Assembly (NCBI RefSeq): GCF_902501965.1
Contig: NZ_CABWID010000018.1
Coordinates: forward strand, 1 to 64,000
Origin: Collinsella sp. AK_207A
GTDB taxonomy: Bacteria; Actinomycetota; Coriobacteriia; Coriobacteriales; Coriobacteriaceae
Reading direction: 5' to 3'
DNA length: 64,000 nt
Part shown: one piece after another, positions 29,070 through 38,135 of the stretch
Layout: each line of letters begins with the position of its first letter
Numbering within the stretch: position 1 is the stretch's first letter
Translations under genes and position numbers: made by a program
Notes under the pieces: generated by a model
The model's input: the letters and a program-made list of their open reading frames with translations, nothing else
What the model was told of the DNA's origin: nothing
Database searches by the model: none

Positions 29070-29549
29070 CTACTCCCCCTCGCGCCAGCCCTTGCCGACG
29101 TCAACCCAACCGAGGGCGCGCGCATAGCGCTCCAGCTCGGGTACCGTGAGCTCGATGGCGCTGTTGGAGCTACCCGCGGCCAGGAACACCGTGCCAAACC
29201 GTTTCAGGCTCTCGTCCAGGTAGACCGCCGCGCCCTCGTTCACCGCGAAGGGACACACGCCGCCTATGGCATGTCCCACGAGGCGTGCGACGTCGTCGTG
29301 GGACAGCATCTTTGCTTTGGTATGGAACGTCACCTTGAAGCGCTTGTTGTCAGCTCGCGCATCGCCCGCGAACACCACGAGCGTCGGAGTCTCCCCCACC
29401 ATGAACGAAAGCGTCTTGGCGATGCGCGCAGGCTCCACGTCCAGGGCCTGGGCGGCAAGCTCGATGGTCGCGCTCGATTGGCTGAACTCCAGAATACGGT
29501 CGGCGATGCCGATCTCGCCGAAATACGCGCGCACCCGCTCGATCGACAT
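29070..29549 (-). CDS. YbaK/EbsC-type aminoacyl-tRNA deacylase
   Basis: 159 residues. The YbaK/ProX editing fold: ARIAKTLSFMVGE holds the conserved Lys, and IGGVCPFAV the GxxxP loop of the active site. Family members hydrolyse mischarged tRNAs such as Cys-tRNA-Pro, in trans. A ribosome site AAGAGGC precedes ATG 29549. It is a single gene between ahpC and the metal permease. Which mischarged tRNA it clears cannot be told from sequence. Confidence 0.85.
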   Translation of the reverse strand: MSIERVRAYFGEIGIADRILEFSQSSATIELAAQALDVEPARIAKTLSFMVGETPTLVVFAGDARADNKRFKVTFHTKAKMLSHDDVARLVGHAIGGVCPFAVNEGAAVYLDESLKRFGTVFLAAGSSNSAIELTVPELERYARALGWVDVGKGWREGE

Positions 29550-29715
29550 GCAATGCCTCTTTTCCCCTAGGTTTATTGGGAAGAGACTATCCCATGACGG
29601 GCGTCGAGCCGGCTGCCCGCAACCTTGGCGCGAATCGCCCGGCGCCACGTCCTACAAAAGCCCCAGATGCTCGCAGGTATGGCATCAAGGGGCAGCGCGT
29701 GCGCAAAGCGTTCCG

Positions 29716-30786
29716 CTAGAGTCCCAGCACCATGAGCACGATGCCCCAGAAGACACCGAGCACGTAGAGCATCCCCAAGATGGCGACGTTCTCGCGGACG
29801 CTCCGGTTGGCCGAGAAGAGCACCAGGAAGCCCACGCCCACGCCCACGAGCGAGCCGGCCATCATGGGACCGAAGGCGAGCACGCCTTCCAAATAGAGCT
29901 GGGTGATGACCACGCTCGCGGCGCAGTTGGGAATGAGCGCCACCAGGGCGGAGGCGAACACGGCGAGTACCTCGTTCGACGCGAGGAACTGGGAGAGCAC
30001 GGGCTCGCCCACCGTGTCGAGTATCGCCACGAGCGCCACGGTCACCAGGAAGATGAACGCGGTCACCTTCACCGTGTGCGAGAGGGCGGAACGGAGCGCG
30101 AACCGGGCAATCGCCCGCTTGTCCGTGGGGTCGACCTCCTCGCAGCCGCAACCGCAGCTGTACTGGTAGCTGGGCGGGGCGTCGTAGCTCTGCACCTCGA
30201 ACTCGCCGCCGGGATACCCGCTCGGCCCCAGGCGGCGCAGCGCGCACACCTCGGAGACGGCGTTCCACGCGGGGTCGTCCTCTTCTTCCTCTTCCTCCAC
30301 GGCAGAAGCGACGGAAGCCTCATCGGACATGCCGGGCCCGAGCACCCGGCGCTTGAGCGTGGCATGCAGGCGGGGGCTCTTGCGGATCCCGCGCAGGGCG
30401 AGGTCGATCGCCATGCCCGAGACAACGGCGACCACTGCCTTGGTCAGCAGGATGAACGTCATCTTCCCCAGATCGACCTGCTCGGCAACGAGCAGGGGAA
30501 GCATCTCGTCGGACGTGGACAGGAACACCGCCACGAGCGTGCCGAGCGTGATGACCCGCCCCGCGTAGAGCGTGGCGCCCATGGCGGAGAAGCCGCACTG
30601 GGGCACGATGCCCGCGATGGCGCCCACCACGGGGCCGGCCGCGCCGGCGCGCTGGATGGCAGAGCGGATCTTGTCTCCCGCCGCGAACTCGAAGACCGCG
30701 AGCAGGGCGAAGGTGACGAACAGGAACGGCACGAGCGCCAGCGTGTCCTTGGCGGCGTCGATCACGATATCCAAAACAAGTTCCAT
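29716..30786 (-). CDS. putative 10-TM heavy-metal exporter (ArsP_2/DUF2899-like)
   Basis: 356-residue membrane protein. Two groups of hydrophobic helices flank a hydrophilic loop at about residues 150-230. Each half has a similar signature (IVPQCGFSAMGATLYAG in the first, LIPNCAASVVITQLYLEG in the second), the mark of the 'putative 10TM heavy-metal exporter' family. The loop contains a Glu stretch and the cluster SCGCGCEE, a possible metal site. The substrate (arsenic species, manganese or another metal) is unproven. The ribosome site is weak (GAGAGG about 13 bases upstream). No ars genes are adjacent. Confidence 0.75.
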   Translation of the reverse strand: MELVLDIVIDAAKDTLALVPFLFVTFALLAVFEFAAGDKIRSAIQRAGAAGPVVGAIAGIVPQCGFSAMGATLYAGRVITLGTLVAVFLSTSDEMLPLLVAEQVDLGKMTFILLTKAVVAVVSGMAIDLALRGIRKSPRLHATLKRRVLGPGMSDEASVASAVEEEEEEDDPAWNAVSEVCALRRLGPSGYPGGEFEVQSYDAPPSYQYSCGCGCEEVDPTDKRAIARFALRSALSHTVKVTAFIFLVTVALVAILDTVGEPVLSQFLASNEVLAVFASALVALIPNCAASVVITQLYLEGVLAFGPMMAGSLVGVGVGFLVLFSANRSVRENVAILGMLYVLGVFWGIVLMVLGL

Positions 30787-30942
30787 GGAGGGACCACGTT
30801 CCTCTCGAAGGACGGATGTGAAGGGTTTCTACCCATGAAGCAAGCAGTTAACCTACCATGAGCAAGGTAGGCTATGGTACCCAAAGCGGTTGCACATAGG
30901 AAACTCTACACAAGACATCGTTCCCGAAAGGACCTCTTGCAC

Positions 30943-31914
30943 ATGAAGCTCACCGACGCGCTCGACTACGCGAACTCCTTCTACATTCCCGAGCTCATCT
31001 TTTCCGGCGGCTACGACTCCATCGAGTCCGAGCGCCAGCGCGGCGAGGACGCCCTGAAGACGCTCGTGGACGAATGGAACGCCAACGAGAACCCGAGCTT
31101 TGGCTTCGACCTCATCCGCGAACTCGCGGACCGCAACCGCGGCATCTGCGACCATATCGGCGAGGCACGCCTGCGCAACCTATCCTCCCCCATGCTCGCC
31201 CGCAGCCTCTCCGACGCCGACATGTGCGCGGCAATCGGCAAGCTCCAGGGCCGCGGAGCGGCGACCGTCATGCGCGAGGTGCGCGGGGACGCCAACGCCT
31301 ACGCCGTGGCCTGGGTGCGCAAGCCCATCAAGGGCAAGGTGCTCGGCATCGACATCGAGACCACCGGGCGCGCGCCCGAGCGCGGCTACATCATCAACGT
31401 GGGCTGGGAGCTCATGGAGATGACAAGCGACGCGGTGCCCACGGACGGCGAGGCCGTGTACTGCGGCCTGCCGGAGGAACCGTACCGCGAGACGGGCGTG
31501 CCCCTGGCAGACATTCACCACATCACCTGGGACATGGTGGCGGGCAAGACGCCCTTCCGCGAGGATAAGGCCCTGCAGAAGCGGCTGCTCACCCTGATGA
31601 AGAAGTATCCCATCATGGCGCACAACGCCGCCTTCGAGGATTCGTGGTTCCGCCTGCACCTGGACGGCTACGCCGAGGCGCGCCGTGCGGGCAAGATCAT
31701 CGTGATCGACTCGCGCCACATCTGCCGCTCGCTCGATGGCGAGGTCCGCACGCTGCCGCGCGAGAGCGCGCCCGCCGCGCTGGAGAACTGGGCAAGGCGT
31801 CGCGGCACCTTGGTCGAGGGCGAGGCCGAGCGTCACCTGGGCCTGGACGACACGGACCTTATGCTCAAGACCGTGCAGGCCGAGATGAATCAGAAAAGCA
31901 TGTTTGCCAAGTAG
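30943..31914 (+). CDS. DEDDh 3'-5' exonuclease
   Basis: 323 residues. An N-terminal region of about 115 residues without clear family is followed by an RNase T/DnaQ-type exonuclease domain: Exo I GIDIETTGRAP, Exo II IMAHNAAFEDSWF, Exo III HLGLDDTDLML with the DEDDh arrangement. It acts on 3' ends of DNA or RNA. AAAGGA lies about ten bases before ATG 30943. It is a single plus-strand gene ending in an intrinsic terminator; its role in repair or RNA turnover is unknown. Confidence 0.82.
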   Translation: MKLTDALDYANSFYIPELIFSGGYDSIESERQRGEDALKTLVDEWNANENPSFGFDLIRELADRNRGICDHIGEARLRNLSSPMLARSLSDADMCAAIGKLQGRGAATVMREVRGDANAYAVAWVRKPIKGKVLGIDIETTGRAPERGYIINVGWELMEMTSDAVPTDGEAVYCGLPEEPYRETGVPLADIHHITWDMVAGKTPFREDKALQKRLLTLMKKYPIMAHNAAFEDSWFRLHLDGYAEARRAGKIIVIDSRHICRSLDGEVRTLPRESAPAALENWARRRGTLVEGEAERHLGLDDTDLMLKTVQAEMNQKSMFAK

Positions 31915-31925
31915 GCAACGGGCGG

Positions 31926-31973
31926 CGAGCCGGGAGCGATCCGCCCGGCCGTGCCCGGCTCTCGTGGGTTTTT
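31926..31973 (+). terminator. intrinsic terminator after the exonuclease gene
   Basis: CGAGCCGGG (31926-31934) pairs with CCCGGCTCTCG (31954-31964) with a two-base bulge, and five T residues follow at 31969-31973. It starts 11 bases after the stop codon, on the correct strand. Confidence 0.75.
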
Positions 31974-32130
31974 CCGAGTAGTGAACGGGGCTTCTCCGTC
32001 CAAGCAGTGGTCGCCGCCATTTCCCCAGCTCAGGGGCCATCGGTTTATCCGAAAAATGAACACCGCGTTCACAACTCGGATAAACCGGAGCCGGGAGCGT
32101 TCACTACTCCCGATTTTCAACGACAACCGC
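31974..32130. repeat. palindromic repeat R1 flanking the orphan nuclease-like gene
   Basis: Three nested complementary pairs: GAGTAGTGAAC 31976-31986 with 32099-32109; CGGTTTATCCGA 32041-32052 with 32076-32087; and TGAAC/GTTCA inside. A 23-base stretch, 32065-32087, recurs exactly at 33444-33466 in R2. Both copies are followed by TTCAACGACAA. No gene lies in this part of the 272-base gap. Confidence 0.8.
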
Positions 32131-32186
32131 AAACCCGCCGAGCGTGCTCGGTGCCCACGCACTTTGCACCACCATCGCCGCCACCC

Positions 32187-33158
32187 CTACGCCATGCGCC
32201 GAAGCACGAATCGCCTCAGCTCCTCTTGCCTCAGCTCGAATTCATCGGGTAACGCCGCCGGCGAGATACCCATCTTGCGCCGAATGCACAGCATGAAGCG
32301 CCCAAAGACAGCACGGTTGAAGAACCCCCATCGACGTATCGCCATCACACCATGCCCCATCGCCCGGAGCGCTCGTTCTCGCTCATCATCTTCCACGGCG
32401 CGCATCTCGTCATCGTGGAAGAATCCGTGGTACTCGATATCCAGATGAATTCGCGGGAGATAGACATCGCAATAGAAGCAACTGCGCGCCGTAAGATGCC
32501 TGGCCCGGGCATTGACCTCGATTCTATAATCCATCTCCAGCCCCCGAATGCCAAGCCCGCCCTCACGCTTCGGCATCACCAGCATCATGACGAATGCCGT
32601 CTCCATCGGAGAGCGCGCTCCGTCACGTACGTAACGGATAGCGCGTCGAGCAAGTTCCACCCCATGACGCCGACCCGTTTTCTCAAAGTACCGAGCAAGC
32701 TCAGCCGTCGAAGTGAGAGCCGGACGCTCTCTGTAACCATCGGTTTCTTCGAACGGCAACTCATATGCTCCGCAGAGCTCGTAGTAGTACTCAACGAGCT
32801 CCCGAAAGGAAAGGTCGCGCGCAGCATTGAGCGCGGTCTGGCGAATATCGGTCACACAGATTCCGCCCTGCAACGGAATGATCGATCCGGCGGGCATCGT
32901 TCCCCGAAGCACATGGCAGATGACGCCATCGGAAAGACGGCGCTCCCCAGCCTCGGAAACAAGGACGTGCACGCGCTCCAAAAGCTCTGGCGGCACTCCA
33001 TACCGCGCCAGCTTGATACGCGCATCCTGCACCAGCGCCGTATCGCATGGACCCGTTCGAAGTCGTTTCGAGCGAGGCGGATACGACTGCTCGGAGACCG
33101 GACGATACGGCGCACGATGGTACAGTCGCGCGGTGCTATGTGCTAAGACAATGCTCAT
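32187..33158 (-). CDS. orphan protein with DUF559/Vsr-like nuclease domain
   Basis: 323 residues. The N-terminal two thirds have no clear family but contain RHGVELARRAIRYVRDGARS, typical of DUF559-associated proteins. The C-terminal third looks like a PD-(D/E)XK fold: Glu in SPMETAF, Asp in FYCDVYLP, Glu in LDIEYHGFFH, then the basic HGVMAIRRWGFF. The family is common in Coriobacteriia as stand-alone genes of unknown role. The ribosome site is not evident at 33158. Base composition is more AT-rich than the neighbours, and palindromic repeats R1 and R2 flank it; transfer as a unit is possible. Confidence 0.6.
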   Translation of the reverse strand: MSIVLAHSTARLYHRAPYRPVSEQSYPPRSKRLRTGPCDTALVQDARIKLARYGVPPELLERVHVLVSEAGERRLSDGVICHVLRGTMPAGSIIPLQGGICVTDIRQTALNAARDLSFRELVEYYYELCGAYELPFEETDGYRERPALTSTAELARYFEKTGRRHGVELARRAIRYVRDGARSPMETAFVMMLVMPKREGGLGIRGLEMDYRIEVNARARHLTARSCFYCDVYLPRIHLDIEYHGFFHDDEMRAVEDDERERALRAMGHGVMAIRRWGFFNRAVFGRFMLCIRRKMGISPAALPDEFELRQEELRRFVLRRMA

Positions 33159-33619
33159 ACGGCCAGTATTTCAAAGCACTGGACCCGGCAAAGCGTTTTT
33201 TCAGAATCAGAACCGCGATATGCGGTAATCGCTCCCCCTCATCTGACGGCCCAGTCAGAATTGTGGCAGATTCACCGGAATCCCCGTCTAAATCGTGTTA
33301 GATTTCAACCCTCCCCTGTAGCGCTCCGATGCATGCAGCGGCTCTATACATTGAAGGCACTCGGGTACGGGATAGACAGGTTCACCTGTGTTTTTGGGAG
33401 CTGTGAACGCTGCAAGACAACCGAATCCCGAGTTGTGAACGCTGCGTTCACAACTCGGATAAACCGATGAACTCTGACCGGCGGGTTTACAAGAGCGCCG
33501 GCCGCGGTGAACAGCCGGCGTTCACAACTCGTGTATTTCAACGACAATCCTGCCGCGAGCTTGCACGCGGAGTCGCAGAGCCGGATGGCGATGCACCCGA
33601 TCACGCCCGGCCGCGGCCT
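33159..33619. repeat. AT-richer gap containing palindromic repeat R2
   Basis: 461 bases without a gene. R2 occupies about 33381-33551: CCGAGTTGTGAAC 33428-33440 pairs perfectly with 33446-33458, and the 23-base stretch 33444-33466 equals 32065-32087 in R1. A further GTTCACAACTC lies at 33520-33530, followed by the shared TTCAACGACAA. The part nearest the nuclease-like gene (33159-33380) must hold its promoter, but I see no good -35/-10 pair. Confidence 0.75.
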
Positions 33620-34930
33620 CTACCGTGCCCTGGCGCGGCGCCAGCGCACGGCCGTGAGCACGAGGCCCACCGCTGCCACGCAGGCGAGCACGTGGAACAC
33701 GAACGTGAACCCCGCCATGAAGACCTCCGGACGCCCCTCGACGAAATGCGTCACGGTGCGGCCCATCTCCGCGCTCATCCGTCCGTACAGCAACGCGGAG
33801 CACCCCGAAATGCCGATCGCCATGCCCGCATAGCGCGCAAGGCCGGACACGCTCCCGGCAAAACCCAGGGCCTCGAGCGGCGCGGAATCCATGAAGAGCG
33901 CGTTGTTGGGCGACTGGAAGATCGAGGTCCCACAGCTCATGAGGCCAACGCAGAGCACGATCTGGACAACCGGGCTCTCGATGCCGAACGTGCCCACCAG
34001 CAACAGACCGCACACGTACACCGCGAGCCCCACCATGGTGGGAACCTCGCACCCCACGCGGTCGGACACCGTACCGGAAACAGGCCCCACGACCGCGTTG
34101 GTCACCGGCAGGGCCAGAAACAGCAGGCCCGAGACCGTTGCGGTAAACCCATGCGCATCCTGGAAGTAGAACGGCAAGACGAACTCCGAGGCGCCGATGC
34201 CCGCGAACACGATGAACATGGTCAGGAAGTTCAGCCGAAACTCCGGGCTGCCAAAGCACAGGCGCGCGGAGCCGAGCATGGAAAGGCCCGCCCGGTGCCC
34301 ATCGCGCATCGGATGCACATGGGGTAGCGTGCGCAGCCCGACCAGGAACGAGACCACGCCCACCGGCACGTTGATGAGGAAGATGCCCTCCCAGACCCAG
34401 CTGGAAACGATGATGCCGCCGAACACCGGGCCCGCCATCATGCCGAGCGCCACCGCGGTCGAGAGAAATCCCATGGCGCGTCCGCGCTCCCGCGCTGGGA
34501 ACGCCTCGGTGATGATACCCATGTTGTTGGCCATGGCGAGCGCGCACCCCACGCCCTGCACCGCACGCGCAACCACGAGCATGGGCAGCGAGGAGGAAAG
34601 TCCGCAGAGCAGCGAGCCCAACGTGAAGCCGACCACACCCGCCTGAAAAACGTACACCTTGCCGAGCTTATCGCCCAGACGGCCAAAGGGCAGCAGCGCG
34701 ATGCACGTGGCAACCAGGTAGATCGAGGAGACCCATTGGATCTCGTCGCCCGCGCCCAGCTCCTTCTGCATAACGGGCAGCGCCACCGTGACGATGCTCG
34801 AATCCAGGCAGACCATGAAGGTCATAACGAGCACCGTGACGAGAATCGCCCACTTATTGTACGTGCGCCCGAGGGGCGCACCCGTCTCCGCGCGCCCAAC
34901 CTGCTTCTCGGAACCATGCTCGATAGCCAT
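33620..34930 (-). CDS. MFS drug/solute transporter (DHA2-like)
   Basis: 436 residues with about 12 membrane helices. Motif A appears as FGRLGDKLGKV after TM2, and the N-terminal helix carries VCLDSSIVTVALPVMQ, typical of the DHA2 proton antiporters, although those usually have 14 helices. It likely exports a drug or metabolite. ATG 34930 has GGAGAT upstream. It is the last gene of a minus-strand run starting with the Wzm-like permease; with no other clue the substrate stays open, and polysaccharide-related export is only one possibility. Confidence 0.8.
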   Translation of the reverse strand: MAIEHGSEKQVGRAETGAPLGRTYNKWAILVTVLVMTFMVCLDSSIVTVALPVMQKELGAGDEIQWVSSIYLVATCIALLPFGRLGDKLGKVYVFQAGVVGFTLGSLLCGLSSSLPMLVVARAVQGVGCALAMANNMGIITEAFPARERGRAMGFLSTAVALGMMAGPVFGGIIVSSWVWEGIFLINVPVGVVSFLVGLRTLPHVHPMRDGHRAGLSMLGSARLCFGSPEFRLNFLTMFIVFAGIGASEFVLPFYFQDAHGFTATVSGLLFLALPVTNAVVGPVSGTVSDRVGCEVPTMVGLAVYVCGLLLVGTFGIESPVVQIVLCVGLMSCGTSIFQSPNNALFMDSAPLEALGFAGSVSGLARYAGMAIGISGCSALLYGRMSAEMGRTVTHFVEGRPEVFMAGFTFVFHVLACVAAVGLVLTAVRWRRARAR

Positions 34931-35005
34931 ATCAATCTCCACGAAAAAGGGCGGAGCACGTCGCAGTGCCCCGCCGCATCGATCGCTCAACCCGTTAATC
35001 GTACA

Positions 35006-36280
35006 TCAAGAATCCGGAGCGGACCCGTTACCGGCAGGCGCGCCGAGTAACCGTCGAATGAGGCCGACCGTGGCCTCGTAGGAGTGGGCACGGTCGAACT
35101 GCTCCTCCGCCACGGCACGTGCCCGCTCCCCCATCGCCGCGCGGCGAGCGGGGTCGCCCGCGAGGTCCACCAGCACGGCAACGAGCGCGGAAACGTCTCC
35201 CGGATCCACGTTCACGCCGAAGCCGTCCGCTTCCACCTTGGCGCGAAACTCCGGATTCGTGGAGGCGTTGACCATGGGCGAGCCCGCGGCCAGGTAGTCG
35301 CCAATCTTGGTGGGCACGCTCTGCGGCGCGTTCTCCACCAGCGAGTTCACCGTCATGTCGGACGCCTTGAGATAGGCGGCCATCTTGCGGTAGGGCATGT
35401 ACCCCAGAAGCTCCGCCGGGGCCCCCGTGCGCTCCACCGCGGTCTCCACCGCCGAACGGGCAGGCCCATCTCCCAGCACCTTGAGCCTGAGCCCGGGGCA
35501 GCTGCGGGCGGCGACGGTCACCGCCTCCACCAGCGTCTCCAAATCGTAGAGCGGCGAGATGTTGCCGGCGTACACCACCCAGGTCTCATCCGCGGGCTTC
35601 TCCACTTCATCGGCGAACTCGCGCGCGCCCGCGTCGAACTCCATCAGGTTGTTCCCCACGTACACCACGAGCTTGGGAATGTCCTCTGCGCGATCGCGGA
35701 ACCCGCGGGCGGCGTACTCGTCAGAGGTTCCCACGATCGCGTTCGCCAGGTCGTAGGCCCGTCGCGCCTGCCGATAGAACGGGGAGAAGAGCACATCGGA
35801 AACCACGGGCACGCTGAAGGCCACGCGGAACGCCTCGGGCCAGAGGTCGTTCACGTCCACCACGAAGGGAATGCCGAAACGCTCGGCTGCCCGACCCACG
35901 GCAAGGCAGACGTCGTTGGGCGGGATCTGGCAATAGATCAGGTCGTAGTCGTGGTGCTCCTCGAAGTAGCGCGCCACGTTGCCCGCCATCACGTGATGCG
36001 CCCAAATGCGCTGCGGGCACATGTTCTTGGGATAGGACGGCTCGGGGATGAACACCACGTTGAAGGGCTGGGCAGAGCGGTCGAACGCGGAAAGATCGCG
36101 CTGGCGCTTCTCCCAATGCTGAAAGCCCGCGGTGATGAAGTCCACCTCGAAACCGCGCGCCGTGAGCAGCGAGGCCAGGAACGTGTAGCGCGTGGCACCC
36201 TTCACCTCGTGTCCGAGCTTGGCATCGCAACTGAAAATCGCGATGCGCGGACGACGGGGGATGTCAGCCTGAACACTCAT
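35006..36280 (-). CDS. GT4-family glycosyltransferase
   Basis: 424-residue GT-B fold. The N-terminal Rossmann domain starts PRIAIFSCDAKLG and includes VVDVNDLWPEAFR. The C-terminal domain has WVVYAGNISPLYDLETLVEA, LKVLGDGP and the nucleotide-sugar region VPTKIGDYLAAGSPMV. Retaining transferase, cytoplasmic or membrane-associated. TGAGGAGAAGG precedes ATG 36280. Directly downstream of the Wzt-like ATPase, it probably adds a sugar to the polymer exported by that transporter. Donor and acceptor are unknown. Confidence 0.85.
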   Translation of the reverse strand: MSVQADIPRRPRIAIFSCDAKLGHEVKGATRYTFLASLLTARGFEVDFITAGFQHWEKRQRDLSAFDRSAQPFNVVFIPEPSYPKNMCPQRIWAHHVMAGNVARYFEEHHDYDLIYCQIPPNDVCLAVGRAAERFGIPFVVDVNDLWPEAFRVAFSVPVVSDVLFSPFYRQARRAYDLANAIVGTSDEYAARGFRDRAEDIPKLVVYVGNNLMEFDAGAREFADEVEKPADETWVVYAGNISPLYDLETLVEAVTVAARSCPGLRLKVLGDGPARSAVETAVERTGAPAELLGYMPYRKMAAYLKASDMTVNSLVENAPQSVPTKIGDYLAAGSPMVNASTNPEFRAKVEADGFGVNVDPGDVSALVAVLVDLAGDPARRAAMGERARAVAEEQFDRAHSYEATVGLIRRLLGAPAGNGSAPDS

Positions 36281-36328
36281 ACCCTTCTCCTCAGCTCGCT
36301 GTGATGGCGGACGAACGCTCGAGACGTC

Positions 36329-37090
36329 CTAGTCGAACTGCTGGCGGTAGGCGCGGCAGACATCCTTGACGGGCCCGACCATACGCTGCACGCCGTGCTC
36401 GATCCAGACGGCGCGCGTGCAGAGGCGCTCTACCTGCTCGAGCGAGTGACTTACGAAGAGCACGGTCACGTTGCCAGAGTCGATGAAGCTCTGGATGCGG
36501 CGCTCGCACTTCTCCTGGAAGAAGACGTCGCCCACCGAGAGCGTCTCGTCGACGATCAGCACGTCTGGCTCCACCACGGTGGCGATGGCGAACGCGATGC
36601 GCGCCACCATGCCCGAAGAGTAGTTCTTGAGGGGCACGTCCATGAAGTCGCGCAGCTCGGCGAACTCGATGATGTCGTCCAGATGCTCGTCCATGAAGTG
36701 CTTGGAGTACCCAAGGAGCGCGCCATTCAGGTAGATGTTCTCGCGCGCCGTGAGCTCCACGTCAAAACCGGCGCCGAGCTCGATCAGCGGTGCGATGTTG
36801 CCGCGGACCGTGCAGCTGCCCTCGCTCGGCTCGAGCACGCCCGCGATGATCTTGAGCATCGTGGACTTACCGGAGCCGTTGGTGCCCACGAGGCCCAGGA
36901 CCTCGCCCTTCCGCACGGAGAAGCTGATGTGGTCGAGCGCACGGAACTCCTTGAAGAAGAGCTGGTGCTTCGCAAGCGCGATAAAGTACTCCTTCAGGCT
37001 ATTGAGCTGCTCGCTCGCCATGTTGAAGACCATCGAGACGTCGTTGACCTCGATGACTGACGGGGCGGCACCCCGGGTGTCTTGAGCCAT
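36329..37090 (-). CDS. polysaccharide ABC exporter, ATP-binding subunit (Wzt/TagH-like)
   Basis: 253 residues. Walker A GTNGSGKST, signature YSSGMVARI (the usual variant of the polysaccharide/teichoic exporters), Walker B DVLIVDETLSVGD, H-loop VSHSLEQV. It lacks the C-terminal carbohydrate-binding extension of long Wzt proteins, so the polymer is probably recognised without an end cap. It pairs with the permease encoded 15 bases upstream to move a lipid-linked polymer across the membrane. GGGAGGG stands before the ATG. Confidence 0.9.
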   Translation of the reverse strand: MAQDTRGAAPSVIEVNDVSMVFNMASEQLNSLKEYFIALAKHQLFFKEFRALDHISFSVRKGEVLGLVGTNGSGKSTMLKIIAGVLEPSEGSCTVRGNIAPLIELGAGFDVELTARENIYLNGALLGYSKHFMDEHLDDIIEFAELRDFMDVPLKNYSSGMVARIAFAIATVVEPDVLIVDETLSVGDVFFQEKCERRIQSFIDSGNVTVLFVSHSLEQVERLCTRAVWIEHGVQRMVGPVKDVCRAYRQQFD

Positions 37091-37105
37091 GAGAGATGCC
37101 CTCCC

Positions 37106-37927
37106 TTAGATGTAGAGGATGAACTTGTGCTGCGTCCTGCGGAACACGAGGACGCCCACGGCGAGGGCGATGAGTGCCCACACCACGCAGGCGATGAGGA
37201 CGCCGAGCGTCGGGCTCTGCCGGTACAGCAGGATATCGCGCATGAACGTGAGGTAACTGTACATGGGGTTCGCCTTGATGATGATGATGACCCACGCCGG
37301 CGCCCCGCGATCGATGAGCATCTGGAAGTCCCAGAAGCAGGGCGTGATGTAGCTCCAGGCGGTCAGCACGACGCCCCAGAGATGGATGACATCGCGGAAG
37401 AACACCGCGAGCGAGCCGATGAGCAGGCCGATGCCCGCGCAGAAGAGCATGAGGAAGACGAGGCACACGGGCAGCAGGATGAGATGCCAGCTCGGCACCA
37501 CGCGGTACCACAGCATGACGATGGCCACGGCGATGAGCGAGAAGGCGAAATTCACGAGCGCGAAGAGCACCTTCTGCACGGGGAAGACAAACTTGTCGAC
37601 CTTCACCTTTTTGAGCAGCGGGGCCGCCGCGATGAACGAGGTCAGGGCCGCCGAGGTGGAATCCGACATGAAGCTGAAGGTGATGTTGCCCACGATGAGG
37701 TAGAGCGGGTAATTCTCGATGTTGGAGCTAAAGAGGAACGAGAACACGACGCTCATGACCACCATCATGAGCAGGGGGTTCAAAACGCTCCACAGGACGC
37801 CGAGCACGCTGCGACGATACTTGAGCTTGAAGTCCTTGGTCACGAGCTGCCGCAGGATGAGCAGGTCCTTGTTGAGCACCGTCTTTGCGACCGCGTTCGA
37901 AATGGAAGCCGTGGAATCAGATGCCAC
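37106..37927 (-). CDS. polysaccharide ABC exporter, permease subunit (Wzm/TagG-like)
   Basis: 273-residue ABC-2 membrane protein with six hydrophobic helices. The amphipathic N terminus with LVTKDFKLKYRRSVLGVLWSV is the hallmark of O-antigen and teichoic-acid export permeases. The start is GTG 37927 with GGGAGG eight bases upstream. It is first in the run permease - ATPase - GT4 - MFS. Which polymer is exported, the rhamnose-containing one made by the cluster at 9.8-19.8 kb or another, is not shown. Confidence 0.9.
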   Translation of the reverse strand: MASDSTASISNAVAKTVLNKDLLILRQLVTKDFKLKYRRSVLGVLWSVLNPLLMMVVMSVVFSFLFSSNIENYPLYLIVGNITFSFMSDSTSAALTSFIAAAPLLKKVKVDKFVFPVQKVLFALVNFAFSLIAVAIVMLWYRVVPSWHLILLPVCLVFLMLFCAGIGLLIGSLAVFFRDVIHLWGVVLTAWSYITPCFWDFQMLIDRGAPAWVIIIIKANPMYSYLTFMRDILLYRQSPTLGVLIACVVWALIALAVGVLVFRRTQHKFILYI

Positions 37928-38081
37928 CGAGTCGCCTCCCTAGATATACAGGCCATTCTATCAAAATAGAAATGCTAGCACAGAGGGAAACGGCCCCCTG
38001 AGATTCAAGAAAAGCCTATCGGGGAGCGGACACGCGGGCCATGATGCGGAGCGCGCCGGGCCACCGGCACCGGATACGCGA

Positions 38082-38109
38082 AGGGGCGCCGCGCAGCAGC
38101 GACGCCCCT
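38082..38109. terminator. hairpin downstream of pckA
   Basis: AGGGGCG (38082-38088) pairs with CGCCCCT (38103-38109) across a 14-base loop, 27 bases past the pckA stop. There is no T-run. The rest of 37928-38135 shows nothing else. Confidence 0.5.
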
Positions 38110-38135
38110 CGAAGCCAGGTTATGCGACAACATGC

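Noticed and set aside
32187-33158. RAYT-type (Y1) transposase between the palindromic repeats
   Set aside because: No HUH motif or catalytic Tyr pattern; the protein has a nuclease-like Asp/Glu pattern instead.
33381-33551. CRISPR array
   Set aside because: The repeats are palindromes of unequal spacing with only two or three units and no cas genes.
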